Positions 23,332 to 32,449 of a stretch of DNA of 64,000 nucleotides are shown piece by piece. The position numbers and the translations under genes are program-made. Origin of the DNA: Amaurobius ferox (taxonomy: Eukaryota; Arthropoda; Arachnida; Araneae; Amaurobiidae); assembly GCA_951213105.1 (NCBI GenBank), contig OX578137.1, positions 60,710,736 to 60,774,735 on the forward strand, written 5' to 3'. The notes beneath the pieces were generated by a model, which saw only the letters and a list, made by a program, of their open reading frames with translations, was not told the origin of the DNA and did not search any database. Position 1 is the first letter of the stretch; every line of letters starts with the position of its first letter.

Positions 23332-23725
23332 GTTTATTTTTTTATTCGATTTAAAATATTGCAAAACGGACAAAGGTATAAATATTTTTATTTTCCGAGC
23401 TGTATTTCATGTATTATTAGCAGTCAAAGTTCGCCTTTCTTATTGTCGCGGGAAAACGACCGAATTTGGCGCGCACAGGTGTGACGTCAGAAGGCTCGTC
23501 CGCAACTGGAAATGTTTCATAATCAGTGCTTTATGCATGATTGATCTTTCTGATTTATTTTTTTATTCGATTCAAAATATTGCATAACGGACAAAGGTAT
23601 AAACATTTTTATTTTCCAAGCTGTATTTCATGTATTATTAGCAGTCAAAGTTCGCCTTTCTGATTGTCGCGGGAAAATGACCGAATTTGGCGCGCTCAGA
23701 GTGTGACGTCAGAAGGCTCGTCCGC
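23286..23725. repeat. 222-bp tandem duplication of the promoter-like block
   Basis: The unit starting GGAAAATGTTTCATAATCAG at 23286 recurs from 23508 (period 222). It spans the end of H1 and the E2F/CRE-like block. Block A has one copy, so this arose after the A/A' split. Confidence 0.8.
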
Positions 23726-23730
23726 GACTC
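23440..23730 (+). promoter_or_regulatory. Doubled E2F-like and CRE-like motif block
   Basis: TTTGGCGCGC occurs at 23465-23474 and 23686-23695, and TGACGTCA at 23482-23489 and 23704-23711. Each pair is preceded by a CGCGGGAAAA motif. Motif evidence only. Confidence 0.4.
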
Positions 23731-23841
23731 GCGTCTTCGAGAATTGGTGAATAAGTTTGGTTACATTAGGAAAGTTTCGATAATTATAATTGTTTCTTCA
23801 GTTCCAAACTGCCGAATAGTTATAAGTATTGTATCGTTGTA

Positions 23842-24027
23842 ATGTGCCTGACTTCTAATTTTACATTATCAGATAAAATATTTATATCTATGCCAAAATG
23901 TTTTTCTATGATGTTTTTCGTAAAAAATAGTGTGAAGCCCAGGGAGCCAGATTGTAAACAAAATTCACCATTGTCGTTAAAGTGTGTTTGTTACGTATGT
24001 TATGATAATGAATCAGTAACTGTATAA
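23842..24027 (+). CDS. Small conserved ORF, A' copy
   Basis: Sixty-one codons, MCLTSNFTLSDKIF to CYVCYDNESVTV then a stop. Paralog of 4030-4263, where the frame continues 15 codons further. Conserved spacing of Cys. Function unknown; may be truncated. Confidence 0.28.
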   Translation: MCLTSNFTLSDKIFISMPKCFSMMFFVKNSVKPREPDCKQNSPLSLKCVCYVCYDNESVTV

Positions 24028-24301
24028 TCCAATTTTGAAAGCCCTTTTATGAGAAGTTATTTCTTTATTATTTAATAAACTTGGAAAATCCTTAAGAATG
24101 TCCACCACTGGTTCGGCACCCTATTTTTTATTTTTGCTATTACGGTTGAGTTTAAAGTCAGATTTAAAGTGGATTATTGACTGTGTTTCCGGTTTAGTGT
24201 GTGATATTCGCAGTTAATTTAGATAATATAAAAAATTTAGTGCATGAAATTTTTTTATACCAGTATACTGTAGTGAGCAGTTGCAATTTAGTATTTTCAT
24301 T

Positions 24302-24490
24302 AGTCTTCCCAAGACAATGTCACCATCAAGTAGCATTGAAAGATCCAGAGTAGCATCCTACTAAAGACGAATGATGAGAGATCACCACTCACCGAGGAAA
24401 AATACAAAATTGGACATTATTCACAAATTCGATGTGAGGATAAGTGCTGACGCACAGGCGCCCCGTACTGTATCGTCTTGGCTTATTCGT
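24302..24490. other. Junction sequence between A' and C'
   Basis: About 190 bp with no match elsewhere in the window; it fills the gap where block A' ends and block C' resumes. Origin unknown. Confidence 0.35.
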
Positions 24491-24848
24491 CTGATATGAA
24501 TATAATCTAGAAAGCTGTGTCAAATTAGAAAGCAGCAAATTCATAGAGTTAGAAAAAATAGCCGTGTTTTATCTACCCTTGGCGATTCTTAAAGGGAATA
24601 TATAGTATATGTGCAGCTTAACAATTTTGAAGTACAATGGTATGACAGAGAAATCGTTTGGTTTTGTCGCGAGAAAAATAACAAAATAGTTTTTGAGGAT
24701 AAACCAAAATATAAAATAGACATTAACTATTTTTAACAACGTTATTTATTTATACGCGATAGAGTTCACTTGTTTATATACTCTCAGATAGTGCTTAAGA
24801 GCGTTCGATATATATTTGGAAATACGATTCGGTTAAAGGGCCTTAGGG

Positions 24849-25070
24849 TTGTTGTTGTTGTTGAGACCCAGACCGTCCGACCTAACAGAAAGGTGTAAGG
24901 TAACCGTTTGGACGTCACGCAAACCACCGGGCTACCGCGCCCAAAATGTGCCAACAGCACGCGGTGTTCCCAGGTGGTCACCCACCCAAGTACTAACCGC
25001 GCCCGATGCTGCTTGACTTCGGTGATCTAACGAGAACCGGTGTTTTCAGCGCGGTAGGGTCGTCGGCTAT
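24849..25070 (-). mobile_element. 5S rRNA-headed SINE, short form
   Basis: Read on the minus strand: a 118-nt 5S rRNA-like head (25067-24950) with intact-looking internal control region (GTTAGTACTTGGGTGGGTGA), a short body, the shared 3' module GGTCGGACGGTCTGGGTCTC and a (CAA)n tail. This is the SINE3 plan, transcribed by RNA polymerase III from the 5S promoter and mobilised by a LINE; that is family knowledge. Flanked by GGGCCTTAGGG at 24838-24848 and 25071-25081. It lacks about 170 bp of body present in the adjacent copy. The paralogous site in block C is empty. Confidence 0.85.
24950..25067 (-). pseudogene. 5S rRNA-like head of the SINE
   Basis: 118 nt closely resembling arthropod 5S rRNA from GCCGACGACC through GAAAACACCGGTTCTCG to CACCGCGTGCTGTTGGC. 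It continues directly into SINE body without a T-run terminator, so it is a SINE promoter rather than an rRNA gene. Confidence 0.85.
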
Positions 25071-25081
25071 GGGCCTTAGGG

Positions 25082-25473
25082 TTGTTGTTGTTGTTGAGAC
25101 CCAGACCGTCCGACCTACCGGAAAGGTGTAAGGTAACCGTTTGGACGGCCGGGAAGTGCTACCCAATTTAGACCGGAACCCAGTGGGGGAGGCATCCACA
25201 GGAACCGTACCCTCCTTCCCCTACCAGCAACCTCTAGAAAGGACTTACGGACCCACATGCTTAACGTGATCGGACTCCGCATTAACACGGCGGCAGTTTT
25301 GGCAGCGTGCAAATCCAGCGTGCAAACCACCGGGCTACCGCTCCCGAAATGTGCCAACAGCACGCGGTGTTCCCAGGTGGTCACCCACCCAAGTACTAAC
25401 CGCGCCCGATTCTGCTTGACTTCTGTGATCTAACGAGAACCGGTGTTTTCAGCACGGCAGTGCTGCTGGCCAT
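25082..25473 (-). mobile_element. 5S rRNA-headed SINE, long form
   Basis: This is the fullest copy in the window, about 390 bp. Minus strand order: 5S-like head (25470-25353), an about 200-bp body containing GTTAAGCATGTGGGTCCGTA, the 3' module starting CCCGGCCGTCCAAACGG, then (CAA)n. Flanked by GGGCCTTAGGG (25071-25081, shared with the neighbour) and GGGCCTTGGGG (25474-25484). Head to tail with the short form. Confidence 0.85.
25353..25470 (-). pseudogene. 5S rRNA-like head of the long SINE
   Basis: 118 nt of 5S-like sequence, slightly more diverged at its 5' end than the other head (GCCAGCAGCACTGCCGTGCT). The control region is conserved. Confidence 0.85.
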
Positions 25474-25899
25474 GGGCCTTGGGGTTTACTTCTTCGTTTG
25501 ATCCTGATGGATCCTATATAAATTAGATCCCTAGGCTCCAATGAAGGCCTAGCTGAGGATAGCACTCCTAGTGCGGGTTTGTGAAGGTAGTAGGATGCAT
25601 CTCAATAGACACCGTCTTACATTTATTTATAAGATGGGTTGATTTTCTTATAATGGGTTGATATAATATTTTTGTTAAAGGCATATTTTAATTAATACAG
25701 ATATGAGAATGCGAATGAAAATATTTAGATAGTATTAGTCTATTTGAAAAAGATTAACATCTTTTTTTCAGAAAGGTGTTGTTCAAGATACGTTATTTTG
25801 CCTTCACAAGGTTGAGCACAGGGCTGTCACCTCCAGTCCAAGTGTAATAATGCAGGCGTGAATTTTTGTATTAAAAATCTTTAGTGTTGCAAATAGCTC

Positions 25900-26550
25900 T
25901 ACAGAAAACGATCTTTTAAAGAGAAACTAAAAGTAATTAGAGATCACGACAGTGGGCAAGAACAAGTAGAAATTTCTAAAAAATACAGTATCACCCAGTC
26001 AATAATTGCGACGCTTTTGAGAAAACTAAAGGTTATTGAGGAAGTTGCAGAAAATGGAAAAAGATAGCTTTGAAATGCAAATGACTTAAAGGTGCTTTGA
26101 ATGAAGATGTCGACATGGCAACCATTAGATGGTGAAGCAGAGCATAACAACTATGAGAATATTGCTCAACCGAATCTTTAGAAAGAAGACAAATGTGTAG
26201 TGCATCCAAGAAATTCTTTTAGTACATACAAAGCTCCTACGACTGAGCGTTCACTACAAGGATTGTAGAGAGTGTACATTTTGTACAAAAGATTGACTTT
26301 TAGTACAAAGGTTTGTTTACATATAGATGAAGAGTTATTAGTGTTTGGAGGGAGCACTAATGAAGATATAATGGCGGAACTGAAACAAAAAAAAAATAAT
26401 GAACATGGAGAGGAGGATGTGGAGTGTTCGACTGAATCATCACCCGACTTAACAGCTGCAGATGCTGTTAAATTAATTGGAATGTTAAAGAATTTCATTC
26501 CTACGCTACCGATTATCCCAGACTTCTTTTGGGAGTCAAATATAATATCA
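25900..26550 (+). pseudogene. pogo/Tigger-like transposase remnant (copy in C')
   Basis: An N-terminal CENP-B-type helix-turn-helix is readable at about 25925-26060: REKLKVIRDHDSGQEQVEI, KKYSITQSIIATLLRKLKVI. After stops, the acidic C-terminal tail is open at 26320-26500 (DEELLVFGGSTNEDIMAELK, then TAADAVKLIGMLKNFI), the usual end of Tigger-type proteins. The DDE catalytic core is missing in both this and the block C copy, so the deletion predates duplication. Inactive. Confidence 0.55.
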
Positions 26551-26718
26551 TGAGTTGTTTGCAGATGTCAAGTTTTATCAAATATATTTTCAGATATTCG
26601 TAACCTAGGAGTGTGTAGTAAAGTTATTTGCGACATTCAGGTATCACTCTCAGGTAAAAGAAAAATGATTCTGTTCTCAAATCTTCTTTGGTAATCCGAA
26701 GATTTACTGTTATAAGTT

Positions 26719-27716
26719 TGTGAGGCTAGAATACACGTAGACATATTTATATATGGATTTATGATATCTAGCAGGCCAGACAATGACATCAGACTGGGCG
26801 ACGCCAATGTATTGCAGCCCTGACCCGAGAGGTAGGTCAACAATGCCATAAATAAGGGGGCTTCAAGTACAGGTTTGGTCAAGCCAAAGCAGTTACTAGA
26901 GGATAAAGGAAAAATCATGGAATTGGTTAAAAGGTTAACCAATAAGTAAATGTTACCACGTTGCCCTGAGGTCAACCAATGGTCAGCGAAGAGGCGTATC
27001 AAGCCTCAGACAAAAAGAGGTTAAACCGGTTGAAGGTTCTTCATAGCTACTGCAGAGATAGATAAGAAAAGGCAGATAAGTAAGAGATTCAGAGATGTAG
27101 TAACAGTTAAAGTGTAATAGTTGATAGCAGTTAGAGTCGATATAGACATTCATAAAGTTCTACAGAGAGATCAGTAGTAGATGAGAATATAGTTGGAGAG
27201 TGCGGATGTAGCTATGCATAAAAGTCGGCACAGGTGCATAAAGAGATGCATAAACGTTTTAATACAGTGCAGTCATGATGCGGTCGGTGGTTCAACATAC
27301 AATGATCCACAAACGTCTAACGACAACAAGAAGGTTGTCGTTAGACGTTAGACTTCGTCGTTGTCGAAGGCTCAATAACATTTATAAAAAGGTCATAGCC
27401 AGTTTAGGAATTTTTGCATGCCTTATCTCACATGACCAGTCTCCTCCGTAAATATGTAAGTATAATTGTTGTAATCTATTTATGATTATAAAATGATTAA
27501 TAAATATATATTTTAAAGTTAAATTGGATAAAGTTAATTGTATGTTACTATGTTAATATATTTTATTCCAGGAACTCGTACTAAAGATTTAATGATGGGT
27601 TTTATTGCGACACAATGCGATGTTTTACGACTATAGGATGTACGACAATGTTCTAAGAGTAATTAAACATGCTTCTTAAAGATTAACTTAAAGTTCTTCT
27701 TTTATCCAGCACCACA
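26719..27716 (+). mobile_element. Solo LTR, about 1.0 kb
   Basis: The insert starts TGTGAGGC and ends ACCACA, giving TGTG/CACA inverted ends, and is flanked by the 5-bp duplication AAGTT (26714-26718 and 27717-27721). Paralogous block D has one uninterrupted site near 10926-10931. It contains a TATA-like GCATAAAAGTCGG near 27218 and AATAAA near 27500, in the order expected for an LTR read on the plus strand. No gag or pol sequence remains, consistent with LTR-LTR recombination. The superfamily cannot be assigned from the LTR alone. Confidence 0.7.
27306..27343. repeat. Perfect 16-bp inverted repeat inside the LTR
   Basis: AACGTCTAACGACAAC and its exact complement are separated by six bases (AAGAAG). 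It lies between the TATA-like and polyadenylation signals, so it would be a strong hairpin in the LTR transcript. Confidence 0.8.
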
Positions 27717-27824
27717 AAGTTACTGGGTAAACGTCTACGAAACTTGAACGAACTTTAATCTTCAGTGATAATGTATTATAAATGGAAAAACAAAAATTCT
27801 ATCTTATAAATGAAAATAACATAC

Positions 27825-28999
27825 CTTCTCTGTTTGTTTTAACATTATTCGTTTCTGAATATGTAGAGATTTTGTCGATTGAATCACTGCTGGTACTATC
27901 TTCATTATTTGCAATGGTAGTTTCTGCATTGTCGGTTGATAGAGTTGAGTACAAATTAGGCTGGTCTGAGGAACATGAAGTGATTTCTCCAACAGTTGTG
28001 GATGGAGTACTCATTTTGGATGATTCGTCTGTATCTGAATTGGTCACTGCATGAGTTGGGGATGGTTGATTTTCTTCCAAACATTCTGTTGTCTTTATGG
28101 TGCTGTCATTCTCAGTTACAGTGGATATTGAATCGTGTTTAGCAGTAGTTTCTTCATTAAGTGATGTACTTGAGGGGGTTATTCCAGATTTAGTATTTGT
28201 TTTCTCTGTGGTCGATATTTGATTATTATCATTTGACTCTGTACATTTTGTAGAAAAAGAATTAGAAATAAATTTATTTTCAGAATCTTCTGAATCATTT
28301 ATATCATTTTTATCAGTTGAAGGCGTAGTATATTGTGTAAGAGAATTTGTTTCTAAAGTTACGTCCGAATTTTGAGTGGTAGTAGAGCTTAAGTCTTGTT
28401 GCGAAAGAGAGGTCGTTTCTAAATTAGATGTTGATGTTTCACAGGAATCGGTACTAACGGCACTTTGGGAGAGATAAGTTGTTTCTGATGTTTGTTTAGA
28501 ATTTTCTGAAGTACTGGTAGTGCTAGATCTAAGTTTTTGTTTTGATGCATTCTTCTTATTTTTCTTTTTCCCAGCTTTCTTTTTAGATGATGGATTCTTT
28601 TTCTTTGAATTCAAGGTTTTAACCGTAGTACTAGCGGCAATTGTAGTACTCGTAACTTCAGTTTTAGCACCCTCTATTGAAGTAGTCGCTACTGTTTGGG
28701 AAACTGGCGATTCGGTTTTTGAGCTTGTTGATGTGTTGTTCTCCAGTGTAGTAGATGGAGATTCCTTTGATTCAATTACTGTTGCATGTGTATCATTAGT
28801 ATTTACTGTCGCTTTTGTCACTTCATCAGCAGAAGATTCTGTACAAGATGTTGTAACTGCATTTGGTTCTGTAGGTGCAGTTAAAATTTTTATAAATTTT
28901 GCTGCCTCCGTGGTATATCCATTTTCTGTAGCTACAGTTAAATTTCTTGCAGATTTTGCTGCTTCTGTGGGAAATCCTGGTTGGTAGATAAAATCCAAA
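27825..28999 (-). CDS. Ser/Thr-rich protein exon, copy D'
   Basis: About 391 codons are open, with the same layout as copy D, including ARNLTVATENGYTTEAAKF, the basic block KKAGKKKNKKNASKQKLRS and the conserved TDSCETS, KCTESND and TECLEENQP segments. It is three bases longer than copy D overall, with compensating in-frame indels. The donor AGAAG/GTATGT is kept. The AG proposed as acceptor in the other copies is mutated here (ACTAAAATTTTGG), so either another acceptor is used or splicing is impaired. Function unknown. Confidence 0.6.
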
Positions 29000-29436
29000 A
29001 TTTTAGTAATTTGAGAAGCATTTAAAACAGAGAAATCTAATACATTTATTTGCAGAAATATAGAATGCAGAGATAAAACACTGAAAATAACTCATAAAAT
29101 AACATTATTGTTTCACGTCATATAATGTAGAAGGATTATGTTTGTGTCACAGATTCGCAGTGCGCTTCCTTGTATCAAATGGGGGAGGTTGTCTACATGT
29201 AGGAAATCGAAAACCGTTTGGTTATTATCATGGGAAATAAACTATGAATTAGAATATGATATATGTGTCTTTCCCATCGGATAACTGTTTTATTCTTAAA
29301 ATTTTTTTGTATTTTGTACACAAGTTCTACACAAAATAACAGAGATATTTTCTAATAGTTGACAATTCAAAAAATTAATATTTTAAGAATTTTAAAAAAC
29401 AATATAAAACACACCAATGATTAAGATATTTAAATG

Positions 29437-29505
29437 TTGTTGTTGTTGAGACCCAGACCGTCCGACCTACCAGAAAGGTGTGAGGTAGCCGTTTGGACGA
29501 CCGGG
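29437..29505 (-). mobile_element. Short SINE-like element, perfect 13-bp target duplication
   Basis: Flanked by AGATATTTAAATG at 29424-29436 and 29506-29518. Orthologous by position with 12661-12716, but keeps the end CCGTTTGGACGACCGGG that the other copy has lost. Confidence 0.85.
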
Positions 29506-30059
29506 AGATATTTAAATGTGTAATTCAGGATTTAAAAAAAAAGTATGTGACGTTATTTTTAATTTTGAAGAATTTTTTTGCTTTAGAAAATAACAAAATT
29601 GCAAAGTTCTAATTGAGAAATGAATGTATTAAATATTGCCGAGGATAACAAAATGAAAAAAAAAATTACTGATATTTATAAGCTTTGATATTTAATTGGA
29701 AAAGTAGAAATTAAGCAGATTAGTAGATCACTGGTTTGCCAAAAATTGGGTGCGTTTCGGAAGGAAGGAGACAATTCGTTAAAGAGAGATGTATAAATTA
29801 TCACATTTTCAATAAAACAATGAGCATATATTTATTTTCTCAATTATCGATTGTCTTAAGAAAACAAACTGATAATCGGAATTTTACAGTTAGCGCTTGC
29901 AGTATAGATTGTACATGCATTTAAAGAAATTGTATTAATCATACATCTATCGCTTTTGGAAAATGATAATTAGATCATTTACCAAAATAGTTTCATGCTA
30001 ATTAGATCCTTCACACAAGAATAAATGTTAGAGTTGCGAGCGACAGCACTTTAAAAATT

Positions 30060-30200
30060 TAATTTGAAGGACTTGGTCTCATAATTTTTGTCTGCGTGGG
30101 AAGCACCAATATCCATTCCCGGGAGAGCTGTCGGATTTCCTGGGAGAGATATCGGAGTTATACTACTATTTAATTCAACCCAGTTGTGTATGGCTACTTA
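30060..30200 (-). CDS. Hypothetical ORF, D' copy of the 21-bp-repeat frame
   Basis: Minus frame: SSITPISLPGNPTALPGMDI then GASHADKNYETKSF, ending at the same stop as 13347-13547 but with about two fewer repeat units. Coding status uncertain. Confidence 0.25.
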
Positions 30201-30255
30201 TACTTTACACAACAAAGACCGTCATGCTCTCCAAAGTGTTAAGAGCAATTTGAAC

Positions 30256-31074
30256 CAGCGGTCCTCAAATTTTTCAACTAGCAGGTCACATGAAAGTTTT
30301 CAGACATGTAGAGGGCTAAAAAACTTTTTAAGTGTAATACCCGAATTTGCTTATAAAATAAACTGCAAGAAATAACAAATTGAACACTAAAATAAATATA
30401 AATGTTTAGAGTAATACTTATGATAAAAGTATTAATTGCGTTTGAACAACATAAATGGGAGTCATGGGCCTGCTGCCCCCTTGCGCGAACATTTAGCCCA
30501 ATCTCAAAATGTGTGGTTCCTGTCAGTAAAATAGTTCATCATTAAAGTGTTTATCAGTAAGTGATGACTTATACACTGGCTTTAAATATATAATTTTTGG
30601 AATAAAATTTATATAAATATGTGGTAACGAAATCTGGTGTAAGTTCTTGTGCAAATTTTTCAGTTTGAAGAAATTTTATTTTTGGAACATATTTATTAAA
30701 ATGCGTTAGCAATATGCAAAGGGCCGTGTTTTGGGCACCAAGGGTAAGTAAAGCTGAAAAGACAGAAAATAAATATACTGCAGTTGTTTTGACGTAGTAA
30801 TGCTGTAGTTATTCACCTTTTAAATTTCCGATAAAACAGCATATTTAATATGGAAAGGGTAAAAACAGTGTAGTATATGTGAAATGAGATGCTCCGAAAT
30901 TGAATAAATGATTTATTAATTACATTACATTTCTGTTTTTTTATCTTACGTATGCCGTGGGTTGCATTGGAGAGTCACCACCGATTGCCAGCGCCACCTC
31001 CTGCTATTGGAGGTGACGATTGGAGCGGCTTGAGGGCCAAATTTGGACCGCGGGCTATTGTTTTAGGACCACTG
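30256..31074. mobile_element. hAT-like non-autonomous element remnant (copy in D')
   Basis: Ends are inverted: CAGCGGTCCTCAAATTT at the left against the complement of TTTTAGGACCACTG at the right, the CAGNGGTCC pattern common in hAT elements. The expected 8-bp target duplication is not clear. No transposase. Confidence 0.55.
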
Positions 31075-31199
31075 CTTTAGACAGCAATTTTACAAAAACA
31101 GTTTTCGAATACAACTATACACAATAGCTTGCAAAAACAAACTCAATCAGCAAAATTTCTCTCTGAAAAAAGTAACTGCCGTCGCCATTTCCGCCGTTT

Positions 31200-31680
31200 G
31201 ACGAATTTCTTGTTTCTCGAGTCTCTCTGCTTTTTACCGCATAAAATATAGCATATAAAAATATGAAATTTCGTGCACTTGTAGAGAAAGCTTTGGAGAA
31301 TACGCTGAAATAAATCGCTTTTCTCTATAAAGTGTAGTTTCAGAAATATTTAATATCAAAGTCAAAGACAAATTATTTGAGCTTCGAGTTCGCGTCCGGG
31401 ACAGACAAACAATAGCAGTACCATACATTTTTGCAGGCAGGTTCCTATATAGTTAAATTTTTGTAGGATGGCGCCCTTTTCGATGAAGTTCACGAGATAT
31501 TTTACTTTTTATTCACTTCTTAAGGGAAAAATTTTCTTTCGTATCGACACGTCCAGCGATTTATCAGTCTCGTACCGTAAAAACTATATTATATAAAAAT
31601 ATGAAATTTGGCACATTTGCACATTTATGAAATAAACCGTTTAACGATTTAAACTTTAGTTTGGCTTGAAATTGCTCGCT
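31200..31680. repeat. Diverged tandem duplication, D' copy
   Basis: Counterpart of 14565-15110; the CTCGTACCG-type segments recur near 31235 and 31570. No gene. Confidence 0.4.
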
Positions 31681-32449
31681 AAGCAAGCTCTGGATCAAGG
31701 ATCAAGGAATTCAGTTTTTCCCTGGGATGGGGAAAATCTCTGCTTTTATCTCCTGCGGGAAAAAGATGTGAATACAAAAAGGGAAATTTTTATAATTTTT
31801 AGAACAGATGTGTGTGAAGCATCGGAGACGAGCGCAGTGAGTAGGAGCTACAGCCTCCCGATGGGGGTTAGAGAAGCCTAGAGTGCAGGAGGTAGAGCCC
31901 CTAATATACTTAAAAAACAATAGAAAAAAGTAAAAGCAGGAGCCAAAATAATGCAAACTATCAATTCTAAACAATAAATAATAAAATTCCAAGATTGGCT
32001 GATATTTAACATAATATAGAGCTGAATTTTTGTCTATATAGTTTTGGATTGAAGAATAGAAATAAGAAGATATTTGCTAAAATTACCAAGCAAAACCCTT
32101 ATTAAACGAATTTCTTATAGAAAATATAATTTCAAGTTTACTATTAATATTAACGTACTACACGACAAATATTCTGATTTTATAGTTCTACTGATGTACA
32201 ATTGTACTACTGAATTTGTTGGAAATCATTTACCAGTTACAAAAATAGTATATAGTAAATCTAATCTAATAATACTTAAGTATGAAAGAACATATAAATA
32301 GTTAAACAAAATTTCAACAAAAATATTATCATAACTAATACAAGTAAACTCAAGAGCTACATTGAACTTGTTTAATCCTTAATAACTCTGTTTGAAATGA
32401 TGAACAATATTTTTTCGGAGATGAAGAAAGATAACAATCATAAGTCTAG

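Noticed and set aside
24784..25384. Minus-strand ORFs in the 5S/SINE region
   Set aside because: They run through 5S-like and SINE body sequence. Frames differ between the two copies and are not conserved.
24950..25470. Functional 5S rRNA genes
   Set aside because: Both 5S-like stretches continue into SINE body with no T-run terminator and are flanked by target duplications, and the paralogous locus is empty.
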